Source: Aquabacterium sp.
GTDB lineage: Bacteria > Pseudomonadota > Gammaproteobacteria > Burkholderiales > Burkholderiaceae_C
DNA: 64,000 nt
Assembly: GCA_023266355.1 (NCBI GenBank)
Contig: JAHFQM010000006.1
Coordinates: 124,001-188,000, forward strand
Direction of reading: 5' to 3'
Part shown: positions 38,634 to 47,400 of the stretch, piece after piece
Layout of the letters: every line of letters starts with the position of its first letter
Position numbering within the stretch: position 1 is the first letter of the stretch
Made by a program: the position numbers and the translations under genes
Notes under the pieces: model-generated
Database searches by the model: none
What the model was told of the DNA's origin: nothing
Seen by the model: the letters and a program-made list of their open reading frames with translations, nothing else

Positions 38634-41174
38634 TCAGGCGTCCAGCGCGCTGGTCGAAGCCAGCTCGCGCTCTTCGGCGAAGGCGGGCCGGATCTGGCCG
38701 CGCTCTTTCACGAACACCACGGTCTCATCGACCTGCTCGCTGTTGACGAAGCTGCGGAAGCGCTTGCGCACCTCGGGGTCGGTCACGGCCGTCTTCCACT
38801 CGCACTGGTAGGTGTCCACCACGTGCTGCATCTGCGCTTCCAGTTCGGCGCACAGGCCCAGGCTGTCGTTCAGGATCACGTCCTGCAGGTAGGCCAGACC
38901 GCCTTCGAGGTTGTCGCGCCAGGTGCTGGTGCGCTGCAGGCGGTCGGCGGTGCGCACATAGAACATCAGCACGCGGTCGATCAGGCGCACCAGCTCTTCC
39001 TGGCCCAGGTCGGAGGCGAACAGCTCGGCGTGGCGGGGCTTCATGCCGCCGTTGCCGCACACGTACAGGTTCCAACCCTTCTCGGTGGCGATGATGCCGA
39101 TGTCCTTGCCCTGGGCTTCGGCGCATTCGCGGGTGCAGCCCGACACACCGAACTTGATCTTGTGCGGTGCGCGCAGGCCCTTGTAGCGGTTCTCCAGCGC
39201 GATGGCCAGGCCGACCGAATCGCCCACGCCATAGCGGCACCAGGTCGAGCCCACGCAGGACTTCACCGTGCGCAGCGACTTGCCATAGGCATGGCCCGAC
39301 TCGAAGCCCGCGGCGATCAGCTCTTCCCAGATGAAGGGCAGTTGCTCCACGCGCGCACCGAACAGGTCCACGCGCTGGCCGCCCGTCACCTTGGTGTACA
39401 GGCCGTACTTCTTGGCGACCTGGCCCACGGCGATCAGGCCATCGGGCGTGACCTCGCCACCGGCCATGCGCGGCACCACCGAGTAGCTGCCGTCCTTCTG
39501 GATGTTGCCCAGGTAGTAATCGTTGCTGTCTTGCAGGCTGGCCAGGTCCTTCTTGAGCACGAACTCGTTCCACACCGAGGCCAGGATGCTGGCGGCGGTC
39601 GGCTTGCAGACGTCGCAGCCCAGGCCCTTGCCGTGCTTGGCCAGCAACTCGTCGAAGGTCTTGACCTGACCGACGCGCACCAGGTGGTAGAGCTCCTGGC
39701 GCGAGTAGGCGAAGTGCTCGCACAGGTGGTTGTTGACGGCCATGCCGCGCTTGGCCATCTCGGCCTTCATCACCTGCGTCACCAGGGGCACGCAGCCGCC
39801 ACAGGTGGCGCCGGCCTTGGTGCAGGCCTTCATCTCGCCGATGGTGCAGACACCGTTGCCGACCGCTGCACCGATCTGGCCCTTGCTGACGTTGTTGCAC
39901 GAGCAGATCTGGGCCGTGTCGGGCAGGGCTTCCACGCCCAGGCCGGGCTTGGCCTTTCCATCGCTGCTGGGCAGGATCAGGAATTCAGGCTCGGCCGGCA
40001 GGGTGATGCCATTGAGCGCCATCTGCAGCAGCGTGCCGTACTCGTCGGCATTGCCCACCAGCACGGCGCCCAGCAGCTGCTTGCCGTCGGCGCTGACCAC
40101 GATCTTCTTGTAGACCTGCTTGACCTCGTCCACGTACTGGTAGCTGCGGCAGTGCGCCGTCTTGCCCTGGGCGTCGCCGATGCTGGCCACGTCCACGCCC
40201 ATCAGCTTGAGCTTGGTGCTCATGTCGGCGCCGGCGAAGGTCGCCTCGGTGTCGCCAGCGATGTGCTTGGCCACCACGCGGGCCATGTCGTAGCCGGGGG
40301 CCACCAGGCCGAAGGTCTGGTCGTTCCAGGCCGCGCATTCGCCAATGGCATAAACCTTGTGGTCGCTGGTGCGGCAGTGGCTGTCGATGGCGATGCCGCC
40401 GCGCGCGCCCACGGCCAGCAGGCTTTGGCGGGCCAGTTCGTCGCGCGGGCGGATGCCGGCGGAGAACACGATCATGTCGGTTTCCAGGTGGCTGCCATCG
40501 GCGAACACCATGCGGTGGCGCGCCTCGCGGCCATCGACGATCTCGACCGTGTTGCGGCCGGTGTGCACGTGCAGGCCCATCGCCTCGATCTTGCTGCGCA
40601 GCACGCGGCCGCCGCCTTCGTCCACCTGCACGGCCATCAGGCGCGGGGCGAACTCGACCACGTGGGTGTCCAGGCCCATGTCGCGCAGGGCCTTGGCGCA
40701 TTCCAGGCCGAGCAGACCGCCGCCGACCACGACACCGCTCTTGGAGCGCGCGCCGCATTCGGTCATGGCCTCCAGGTCTTCGATGGTGCGGTAGACGAAG
40801 CAGTCCTTGCGGTCGCGGCCGGGCACGGGCGGCACGAAGGGGTTGGAGCCGGTGGCCAGCACCAGCTTGTCGTAGGTGAAGGTCTCGCCATCGACCGTGG
40901 TGACGGTGTGGGTGCGGCGCTCGATGCCTGCTGCGCGGGCGGCCAGGCGCAGGGTGAAGCCGGTGCGCTCGAAGAAACCGGGCTCGACCACGGAGAGGTC
41001 TTCGGCCGATTTGCCAGCGAAGAATTCAGAGAGGTGAACGCGGTCGTAAGCGGGGCGGGGCTCTTCGCACAGGACCGTGACGTCGGCGCCTTGCAGGCTG
41101 CCCGATGCCACGTCGGCGAGGCTTTCCAGAAACTTGTGGCCCACCATGCCGTGGCCGATGACGACGATCTTCAT
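38634..41174 (-). CDS. nirB: NADH-dependent nitrite reductase large subunit
   Basis: 846 residues from the ATG at 41174, preferred over a GTG at 41180 because AGGAG lies 5 bases before it. Domains: FAD/NAD part (MKIVVIGHGMVGHKFLESL; VVVGGGLLGLECAKAL near 145), BFD-like [2Fe-2S] with ICSCNNVSKGQIG and CTKAGATCGGCVPLV near 425-465, and a siroheme/[4Fe-4S] part with GSTWCRYGVGDS near 647 and GVSGCTRECAEAQGKDIGI near 685. Reduces nitrite to ammonium. It is the first gene of the operon, preceded by a sigma54 promoter and an approximately 160-nt leader. Confidence 0.94.
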   Translation of the reverse strand: MKIVVIGHGMVGHKFLESLADVASGSLQGADVTVLCEEPRPAYDRVHLSEFFAGKSAEDLSVVEPGFFERTGFTLRLAARAAGIERRTHTVTTVDGETFTYDKLVLATGSNPFVPPVPGRDRKDCFVYRTIEDLEAMTECGARSKSGVVVGGGLLGLECAKALRDMGLDTHVVEFAPRLMAVQVDEGGGRVLRSKIEAMGLHVHTGRNTVEIVDGREARHRMVFADGSHLETDMIVFSAGIRPRDELARQSLLAVGARGGIAIDSHCRTSDHKVYAIGECAAWNDQTFGLVAPGYDMARVVAKHIAGDTEATFAGADMSTKLKLMGVDVASIGDAQGKTAHCRSYQYVDEVKQVYKKIVVSADGKQLLGAVLVGNADEYGTLLQMALNGITLPAEPEFLILPSSDGKAKPGLGVEALPDTAQICSCNNVSKGQIGAAVGNGVCTIGEMKACTKAGATCGGCVPLVTQVMKAEMAKRGMAVNNHLCEHFAYSRQELYHLVRVGQVKTFDELLAKHGKGLGCDVCKPTAASILASVWNEFVLKKDLASLQDSNDYYLGNIQKDGSYSVVPRMAGGEVTPDGLIAVGQVAKKYGLYTKVTGGQRVDLFGARVEQLPFIWEELIAAGFESGHAYGKSLRTVKSCVGSTWCRYGVGDSVGLAIALENRYKGLRAPHKIKFGVSGCTRECAEAQGKDIGIIATEKGWNLYVCGNGGMKPRHAELFASDLGQEELVRLIDRVLMFYVRTADRLQRTSTWRDNLEGGLAYLQDVILNDSLGLCAELEAQMQHVVDTYQCEWKTAVTDPEVRKRFRSFVNSEQVDETVVFVKERGQIRPAFAEERELASTSALDA

Positions 41175-41333
41175 GTTCACTCCTATCTCGCGTGGCGGGC
41201 TGCAGGGAGGTGCAGCGGCCAGCGCAAACCAACGAATCCAATGCGGTACGGATCAGATGCCGCGCAAGCGACATGCCCAGTCCACCTTCGTTAGCGGAGC
41301 GATGCTGAAATCTGTGTGAGCTTCTTTGCTTCC
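41175..41333 (-). other. nirB leader region with two hairpins
   Basis: From the predicted start (near 41333) to the ATG there are 159 nt. On the minus strand a 7-bp hairpin with a TTGC loop is formed by CATGTCGC and GCGGCATC (41255-41275), and a 6-bp hairpin GCTGCA-CCTCCC-TGCAGC (41200-41217) sits just upstream of the ribosome site. NasR acts on leader hairpins in enteric bacteria, and a nasR gene is present in this cluster. I do not see a T-run terminator here, so antitermination is only a possibility. Confidence 0.4.
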
Positions 41334-41343
41334 ACCTGGAAAC

Positions 41344-41359
41344 AGCAGGTTCTGTGCCA
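41344..41359 (-). promoter_or_regulatory. Sigma54 promoter of nirB operon
   Basis: The 16-mer TGGCACAGAACCTGCT on the minus strand carries the full TGGCAC -24 box and GC at -12 with the exact 10-base gap. It is followed by the 159-nt leader of nirB. NtrC-type dyads lie about 70-100 bp further upstream (41421-41458), which fits nitrogen control. Confidence 0.75.
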
Positions 41360-41420
41360 AGTGGATGCTGCCCGCTGGCGGCGTGTTCTGCCCGGGATTC
41401 GGCCCAGGCACCGTGGCATG

Positions 41421-41437
41421 CGCCCCGTTGGGGTGCG
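41421..41437. promoter_or_regulatory. NtrC-type binding dyad, weaker copy
   Basis: CGCCCCGTTGGGGTGCG matches the inner part of TGCACC-N4-TGGTGCA at 9 of 11 positions. Its centre is about 96 bp upstream of the predicted nirB start and 21 bp (two helical turns) from the stronger copy. Confidence 0.5.
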
Positions 41438-41441
41438 TGTG

Positions 41442-41458
41442 CGCACCATCCAGGTGCG
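41442..41458. promoter_or_regulatory. NtrC-type binding dyad, strong copy
   Basis: CGCACCATCCAGGTGCG on plus reads on minus as GCACC-N4-TGGTGC inside, matching all 11 inner positions of the NtrC consensus TGCACC-N4-TGGTGCA. Centred about 117 bp upstream of the predicted nirB start, the usual enhancer distance for NtrC. Confidence 0.65.
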
Positions 41459-41511
41459 GCGGCGGAGCGGGGCGCTCGGTGTGCAAGGCTTTTGGCTTCG
41501 CGTGCTCCGCC

Positions 41512-42288
41512 TCAGCCCAGTGGAAAGCCCTTGACCAGCGCCCGCTGCAAGCGGGTGGAGGTGGCGGCCAGGGTGGCCTGGTGCACCGGCGCCAGCGCGG
41601 CCCAGCGGGCCTCGAAGTCGGCGCCGCACTGCGCGAGCACGGGGCGCGTGGCCGCGCTCATGACCTCGTTGCCGCCTTCGTCGGACTCCACCGAGGCCAC
41701 GGCGCCGTCGAAAGCCCGGCTCAGGCGCTGGCGGATCTCGCGGCTGCGCGCCGTGTCGGCCTGCACATTGGCCACCAGCACGCCGTCCTCGCTCAGGGCG
41801 GCGCGGCAGTCTTCGTAAAAGCGGCGGCTGCTCAGGGCCGGTGGCAGGCCGGCGCCGTCGAATCCGTCCACCAGGATCAGGTCGAAGCGGGCAGGGGGCG
41901 CGGGTTGAACGAGCTCCCGTGCGAACTCCCGGATGAACCGCGCCCCGTTGTCGCACACCGTGCGCAGCCGTTCGCTGTCCGGGGGAATGAGGAATTCACC
42001 GCGCAGGTCGATGACGGCCTGGCTGATCTCCACCACCGTGAACGTGGCGTCCGGCAGGTGGCGGTGCAGGTACTTGAGCATGGAGCCCCCGCCCAGGCCG
42101 ATCATCAGCACGCGGCGCGGCGCGGGGTTCAGCAGCAGGCAGCCCATCATGGCGCGGGTGTAGTCCAGCAGCAGCTCGTCGGGCGCGTCCAGGCGCATGC
42201 TGCTCTGGATGAGCGAGGAGGTGAAGCTCAGCGAGAGCGTCTGGCTGTTGGTGTGCAGGCGGGGGGCGTCTTCCATGTCAGCGGCCAT
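41512..42288 (-). CDS. Spermidine synthase-like (polyamine synthase fold) protein
   Basis: 258 residues from the ATG at 42288, 5 bp after the tag stop; an ATG at 42321 would overlap tag. The SAM-type core PRRVLMIGLGGGSMLKYLHRHLPDATFTVVEISQAVIDL near 58-95 and FDLILVDGFDGAGLPPALSSRRFYEDCRAALSEDGVLVANV near 135-176 match spermidine synthase family proteins. The polyamine-binding Asp/Tyr set of true SpeE is not clearly present, so the substrate may differ. It is followed by the nirB control region, transcribed in the same direction. Confidence 0.8.
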   Translation of the reverse strand: MAADMEDAPRLHTNSQTLSLSFTSSLIQSSMRLDAPDELLLDYTRAMMGCLLLNPAPRRVLMIGLGGGSMLKYLHRHLPDATFTVVEISQAVIDLRGEFLIPPDSERLRTVCDNGARFIREFARELVQPAPPARFDLILVDGFDGAGLPPALSSRRFYEDCRAALSEDGVLVANVQADTARSREIRQRLSRAFDGAVASVESDEGGNEVMSAATRPVLAQCGADFEARWAALAPVHQATLAATSTRLQRALVKGFPLG

Positions 42289-42292
42289 TGTC

Positions 42293-42913
42293 TCAGCCAA
42301 CGCTGCGCCCCGGCTTGACAAAGGCCTCGCGGGCCCGTGCGGCCTGTGCCCGCACCACGCAGCCTTCGGCGTGGTCGTTGACCAAACCCATGGCCTGCAT
42401 GAAGGCGAACAGGGTGGTCGGGCCGACGAACTTCCAACCCATCTTCTTGAGCGTTTTCGACAGGGCCACCGAGGTGTCCGAGGTCGATGCCGTCTGCGGC
42501 GTGCCGAGCGTGGCCGGGTCGGGCTCGTGCCGCCAGAAAAAGGCCGCCAGCGAGCCTTCCTGGGCGATCAGCGCCTGGGCACAGCGCGCGTTGTGGATGG
42601 CCGCCTCGATCTTGCCGCGGTGGCGCACGATGCCCGCGTCCTGCAGCAGGCGTTCGACGTCGTCGGCGGTGAAGCGCGCCACCCGGTCGATGTCGAAGCC
42701 GTGGAAGGCCGCGCGGAAGTTTTCGCGCTTGGCCAGGATGGTCCGCCAGCTCAGGCCGGACTGGAAGCCTTCCAGACAGAGCTTCTCGAACAGGCGGCGG
42801 TCGTCGCCGACGGGGAAGCCCCATTCGGTGTCGTGGTAGGGCAAGAACTCGGGCGCCGATGCGCACCAGCGGCAGCGGGGTTGGCCATCGGGGCCGGGGA
42901 GGGTGGGGCTCAT
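42293..42913 (-). CDS. tag: DNA-3-methyladenine glycosylase I
   Basis: 206 residues from the ATG at 42913. CRWCASAPEFLPYHDTEWGFPVGDDRRLFEKLCLEGFQSGLSWRTIL (residues 13-60) is the Tag signature, with the conserved first zinc Cys and the YHDxEWG motif. Further zinc ligands appear as NDHAEGC near 178-184. FVGPTTLFAFMQAMGLVNDH is typical. It removes 3-methyladenine from damaged DNA. Five bp before the polyamine-synthase-like gene, so both may be one unit. The frame upstream to 43357 is not coding. Confidence 0.93.
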   Translation of the reverse strand: MSPTLPGPDGQPRCRWCASAPEFLPYHDTEWGFPVGDDRRLFEKLCLEGFQSGLSWRTILAKRENFRAAFHGFDIDRVARFTADDVERLLQDAGIVRHRGKIEAAIHNARCAQALIAQEGSLAAFFWRHEPDPATLGTPQTASTSDTSVALSKTLKKMGWKFVGPTTLFAFMQAMGLVNDHAEGCVVRAQAARAREAFVKPGRSVG

Positions 42914-43524
42914 GCGCGCGCTCGTGGGAGTGAGGGGTGGTGCGAGGTGGTGCGGGGTGGTGATCTTGGGGCACCCGGGCCGCAATGTCTGGCGAAAACC
43001 CAGCAAACGGCGGCAGCGATGGGCAGGATTTTGCTGGATTCGGCGCAGCATTTTCGCGCCCAGGCGGCATCTTCCCAGGGCGGTGCGCGCGGGTACGGAA
43101 GCTGCAATGTGGCCAGGCATGCACCACCTGACACCCACCCCAGCCATGCCCCGCGCTGTGCCCTTGACGCGGGGCGCTTTGTACCTGGTGACGCATCTGC
43201 TGACGCACCTGAAGTCACACCTGACGTCGCGCCTGCGGCCTGCCGCCTCGGCCGTGTGCGCCTGTGCGCTGCTGTGCGGGGTGCAGGTCCTGGCCGAGGG
43301 GGTGCCTGACGAGGGTGTGAATGTGGGTTCAGGTGTGGGCATGGGTGCAGGCGCCATGGTGCCGCTCGCCGAGGTGATCGAGGCCTTGCCCTTCCTGTGA
43401 GGTGCCCGGGTGGTGCCTGAGCGGTGGGGCGCTGCAGCCGGTCGGCCCAGCAGTTAGACTTCCGGCTCTTTCCCGAAGCCTGCCCCGACGCCTCCGTCAC
43501 CCCCTACCTCCGAAAGGACCCGCC
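42914..43524. other. Gene-poor 610-bp stretch between tag and FKBP
   Basis: The divergent promoters of tag and the FKBP gene must lie here. Local sequence from about 42930 to 43080 has tandem-looking GGTGCGAGGTGGTGCGGGGTGGTG on plus and AT-richer patches (GGATTTTGCTGGATTCG). An 84-codon frame (43146-43400) is listed separately. Otherwise nothing is supported. Confidence 0.5.
43146..43400 (+). CDS. Possible small secreted protein (weak)
   Basis: 84 codons from ATG 43146. The product has an Arg-containing start, a hydrophobic stretch AASAVCACALLCGVQVLAEG that could be a signal peptide, and an acidic Gly-rich tail ending VIEALPFL. No family is recognised, no ribosome site is clear, and chance frames of this size are frequent in such GC-rich DNA. 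Confidence 0.2.
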   Translation: MPRAVPLTRGALYLVTHLLTHLKSHLTSRLRPAASAVCACALLCGVQVLAEGVPDEGVNVGSGVGMGAGAMVPLAEVIEALPFL

Positions 43525-43878
43525 ATGCCCGTCACCACCACCACCTCCGGCCTGCAATACGAAGACACCGTGGAAGGCGGCGGCGACATCGCCAAGGCAG
43601 GTGCCTACGTCACCGTGCACTACACCGGCTGGCTGTACGAGAACGGCGTCAAGGGCGCCAAGTTCGACTCCTCCAAAGACCGCCGCGACCCCTTCGAATT
43701 CCCCCTGGGCGCCGGCCACGTCATCCGCGGCTGGGACGAAGGCGTGCAAGGCATGAAGGTCGGCGGCACCCGCATCCTGGTGATCCCGTCCGAGCTGGGC
43801 TACGGTGCCCGCGGCGCCGGTGGCGTGATCCCGCCGAACGCCACGCTGATGTTCGAAGTCGAGCTGCTGGGCGTCTGA
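43525..43878 (+). CDS. FKBP-type peptidyl-prolyl cis-trans isomerase
   Basis: 117 residues; an AAAGGA ribosome site precedes the ATG at 43525. A single FKBP domain with VTVHYTGWLYENG, KFDSSKDRRDPFEFPLGAGHVIRGWDEGVQGMKVGGTR, and IPSELGYGARGAGGVIPPNATLMFEVELL. The aromatic pocket residues (Tyr, Phe, Trp, Ile, Phe) are retained. There is no signal peptide, so it is a cytoplasmic folding helper. It is 15 bp before the DUF1841 gene. Confidence 0.94.
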   Translation: MPVTTTTSGLQYEDTVEGGGDIAKAGAYVTVHYTGWLYENGVKGAKFDSSKDRRDPFEFPLGAGHVIRGWDEGVQGMKVGGTRILVIPSELGYGARGAGGVIPPNATLMFEVELLGV

Positions 43879-43893
43879 GTCCGGGGCCATCCG

Positions 43894-44325
43894 ATGTTCG
43901 CTCCTTCGCAGGAACAGGTCCGGCGCTTCTTCTGTGAAGCCTGGGCCAAGCAGCAGGCCGGTCAGCCCCTGACGCCCCTGGAGGCGCAGGCGGCCGACTG
44001 GATCCTGGAGCACCCCGAGTACCATGCCGACCTGGCCGATGTCGAGGTGGCCTTGGCCGCCATGTACACGGTCGAAGAGGGGCGCACCAACCCCTTCCTG
44101 CACCTGTCCATGCACCTGTCCATCACGGAACAGGTCAGCATCGACCAGCCGCGTGGCATCCGTGCCGCCGTCCAGGCCCTGGCCCAGCGTCGCGGTTCCC
44201 TGCACGAGGCGCACCACGAGGCCATGGAAGCCTTGGGCGAGATGGTCTGGGCCTCTCAGCGCTCCGGCCAGCCCTTCGACGGCGAGGCCTACATCGAACG
44301 CATCCGGATGCGCGCCGGCCACTGA
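43894..44325 (+). CDS. DUF1841 family protein
   Basis: 143 residues. The conserved start FAPSQEQVRRFFCEAWAKQ, EYHADLADVE, and the histidine-rich NPFLHLSMHLSITEQVSIDQPRGIR are the hallmarks of DUF1841, a family of betaproteobacteria and some gammaproteobacteria with unknown role. No membrane or signal segment. Probably co-transcribed with the FKBP gene. Confidence 0.88.
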   Translation: MFAPSQEQVRRFFCEAWAKQQAGQPLTPLEAQAADWILEHPEYHADLADVEVALAAMYTVEEGRTNPFLHLSMHLSITEQVSIDQPRGIRAAVQALAQRRGSLHEAHHEAMEALGEMVWASQRSGQPFDGEAYIERIRMRAGH

Positions 44326-44446
44326 GCATGCCGAGGGGCGCGCGGCCCCGTCCTGCCCTCCACACGCGGGATGTCGCCTGCGCCAATCGGCCCTTGTAAA
44401 GCCCTAGACTGTGCACTTCGCACGATTTCCGTCTTTGGGTTGAACC

Positions 44447-47400
44447 ATGCCGATCCTTGCCATGTCTTCCGGTACCGTCACCGCCGTCTGGGGCCAAGCC
44501 TTTTTGCGCCTGCCCAACGGGCAATTGCGCGCTGTGAAAGTCGGCGACAAGGTCGTCGGCGGCCAGCAGATCATCACGGAAGACAACGGCTTGGTGCAGA
44601 TCGCGCCTGACGCGGTGCGCACGCTGCCAGCCCAGGCGGCCAAGCCCCTGCCCGCTGACGCCGTCATCGCCGACCTCAACAGCACCGTGCCCCTGGACCC
44701 GCCGGGCGCTGGCCTGCAGGGCGGCCTCGCCGGCAGCCTCTCGTCGGGCTTGCGCGTCGACCGCATCGCCGAGGGTGTGACGCCCCTGGCCTTCGACTTC
44801 GGCACCGACCGCGTGCTGCCCCCGTCGCTCGTTCCCGTCACGGCCCTGCAAGCCAGCACGCCTGCCGCTGCCGCTGCCGCCACCCCCGTGACGCCCACGC
44901 CCGAGCCGACCCAGCCCCAGCTCAGCATCAACGACGTGCGCGTCAACGAAGGCGCTGGCGTGGCGACCTTCACCATCACCCTGGACAAGCCCTCGACCCA
45001 GCCGGTCACCGTCACCTACACCAGCCGCAGCGGCACCGCCGTGGTCGGCAAAGGTGAGGGCGCCGACGCGGGCCTGGTCACCGAGACCGTCACCATCCCC
45101 GCCGGCCAGACCTCGGTCGATGTCACGGTGCCCATCTTCAACGACCGCACCTACGAAGGCAGCGAAACCTTCCAGGTCGACCTGAGCCAGCCCAGCAACG
45201 CCGGCATCGCCAAGGGCACCGGCACGGGCACCATCCTCGACGACGGCACCGGCACCCTCGGCCCTGACCAGCGCGTGCCTGATGACGACCGCCCCGCTGT
45301 GCAGATCGCTGCCGGCCCCGCGGTGGTGGAAGGCCAGCCGGCGGTGTTCACGCTCTCGCTGACCCACCCCTCGAACTTCCCCGTCGGCGTGGCCCTCAAG
45401 CTGCTGACGGGCACCGTGGACCCGGTCACGGGCCAGGGCAAGTACATCACCCCGGGCGAGGACAACACCCCGCTGGAAGTGCTCAACCCGACGACAGGCC
45501 AGTGGGAGCTGCTGACCGGCGCGCTGACCTTCGCGCCCGGCACGACCTCGCTGCAGGTGCGCGTGCCCACGCTGAACGACGGCCTGGTGGAAGGCACGGA
45601 AATCGTCGGCCTGCAGGCCACGGCCTCGGGTGACGCGGCCCCTGGCGGCGCCGGCCCCCTGACGGCCGAGGTCACGGTGCGCGACAACGATGCCGAGGGC
45701 ACCGTGTACGAGTCCGGCCTGAGCACCACGATCCCCGTCGGCGACGACACCACCCGCGCCTCCGGCCCCTCGCCCTTGGTGGATGCCCAGGGCAACCCGG
45801 TGGCTGCCACGGTGACCGCCCCGACCCAGGCGGTGACCACGGCCTCTGGCCAGACCGTGGTGTGGAAGTCCGACGGCAACGGCGGCCTGATCGGCTACGC
45901 GGGCGACGCACCCGGCGCCCGCCCCGTGGCCGTGCTGACGCTGTCGGCCGACGGTCGGTACGCTTTTGAGCTCAAGCAGCCCCTGCAGCATGCCGACGGT
46001 CAGACCGACCTGGTGCTGGACTTCGGCCTGACGCCCAACGCCGCAGGCAGCGTGCCCGATGCCACCCTGCACATCCATGTGATCGACGCCCAGCCTGCGC
46101 TGCCGGCCGTGTCCATCGATTCGGTGACGGTCAACGAAGGCGCCGGCGTGGCGACCTTCACCATCACCCTGGACAAGCCCTCGGCCCAACCAGTCACCGT
46201 CACCTACACCAGTCGCAGCGGCACCGCCGTGGTCGGCACCGGCGAAGGCGCCGACGCGGGCGTGGTCACGCAGACCGTCACCATCCCGGCCGACCAGACC
46301 TCGGCCCAGGTCACCGTGCCTGTGACCAACGACGGCACCTACGAAGGCAGCGAAACCTTCCAGGTGGTGCTCAGCCAGCCGGTCAACGCGACCATCGCGC
46401 AAGGCACCGGCACGGGCACCATCCTCGACGATGGCACCGGCACCCTCGGCCCCAACCAGACGGTGGCCGACGACGACCGCCCCGCCGTTCAGATCGCCGC
46501 AGGCCCCACGGTGGTCGAAGGCCAGCCGGCGGTGTTCACGCTCTCGCTGACCCACCCTTCGAACTTCCCCGTCGGCGTGGCCCTCAAGCTGCTGACGGGC
46601 GCGGTGGACCCGGTCACCGGCCAAGGCAAGTACATCACCCCTGGCGTGGACAACACCCCGCTGGAAGTGCTCAACCCGACGACGGGCCAGTGGGAGTTGC
46701 TGACCGGCGCGCTGACCTTCGCGCCCGGCACGACCTCGCTGCAAGTGCGCGTGCCCACGCTGAACGACGGTCTGGTGGAAGGCACGGAAGTCGTCGGTCT
46801 GCAGGCCACGGTGGACAGTGGTGTCACCACGACCACCGCGCCGGTGACGGCCGCGGTCTCGGTGCGCGACAACGATGCCGAGGGCACCGTCTACGAAGCC
46901 AGCCTGTCGGGCGTCACCATCCCGACACCGTCCATCTTCAAGGGCAGCCTGGGCATGGTGGACGCCAGCGGCCAGCCTGTGCCGGTCACGCTCAAGGTCC
47001 CGACGGAGGTGCTGTTCACCAGCATCAGCGGCCAGAAGCTGGTCTGGACCAACGAGGCCAATGGCGACTTGGTGGCCCGCGCCGGCACCACCGCCGATGC
47101 GCCCTTGGTGGCGAGCGTCAGCACCGACGGCCAGGGCGGCTTCAGCTTCTCGCTGCTGCAGCCCATCCAGCACGCCGACGGCAGCGATGTGCAGGACATC
47201 CACTTCGCCACGCAGCCCGTGGGTGCCACCACGGACGCAGGCAACGGCACCCTGACCATCCACGTGGTGGACGACCAGCCGAGCCTGCCCGCCACCATCG
47301 GCATCGCCGCGACCACCCTGGACACCAACCTCCTGCTGGTGCTGGACACCTCCAACGCCATGGGCGCGGCCAGCGGCGTGGGCAACCTCACCCGCCTGCA

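Noticed and set aside
38271..41294. 1007-codon open frame opposite nirB
   Set aside because: Antisense shadow; nirB has intact cofactor motifs.
44943..46898. CRISPR or mobile element as cause of the long repeat
   Set aside because: The two copies are coding and in frame within one adhesin gene, with no inverted ends or transposase.
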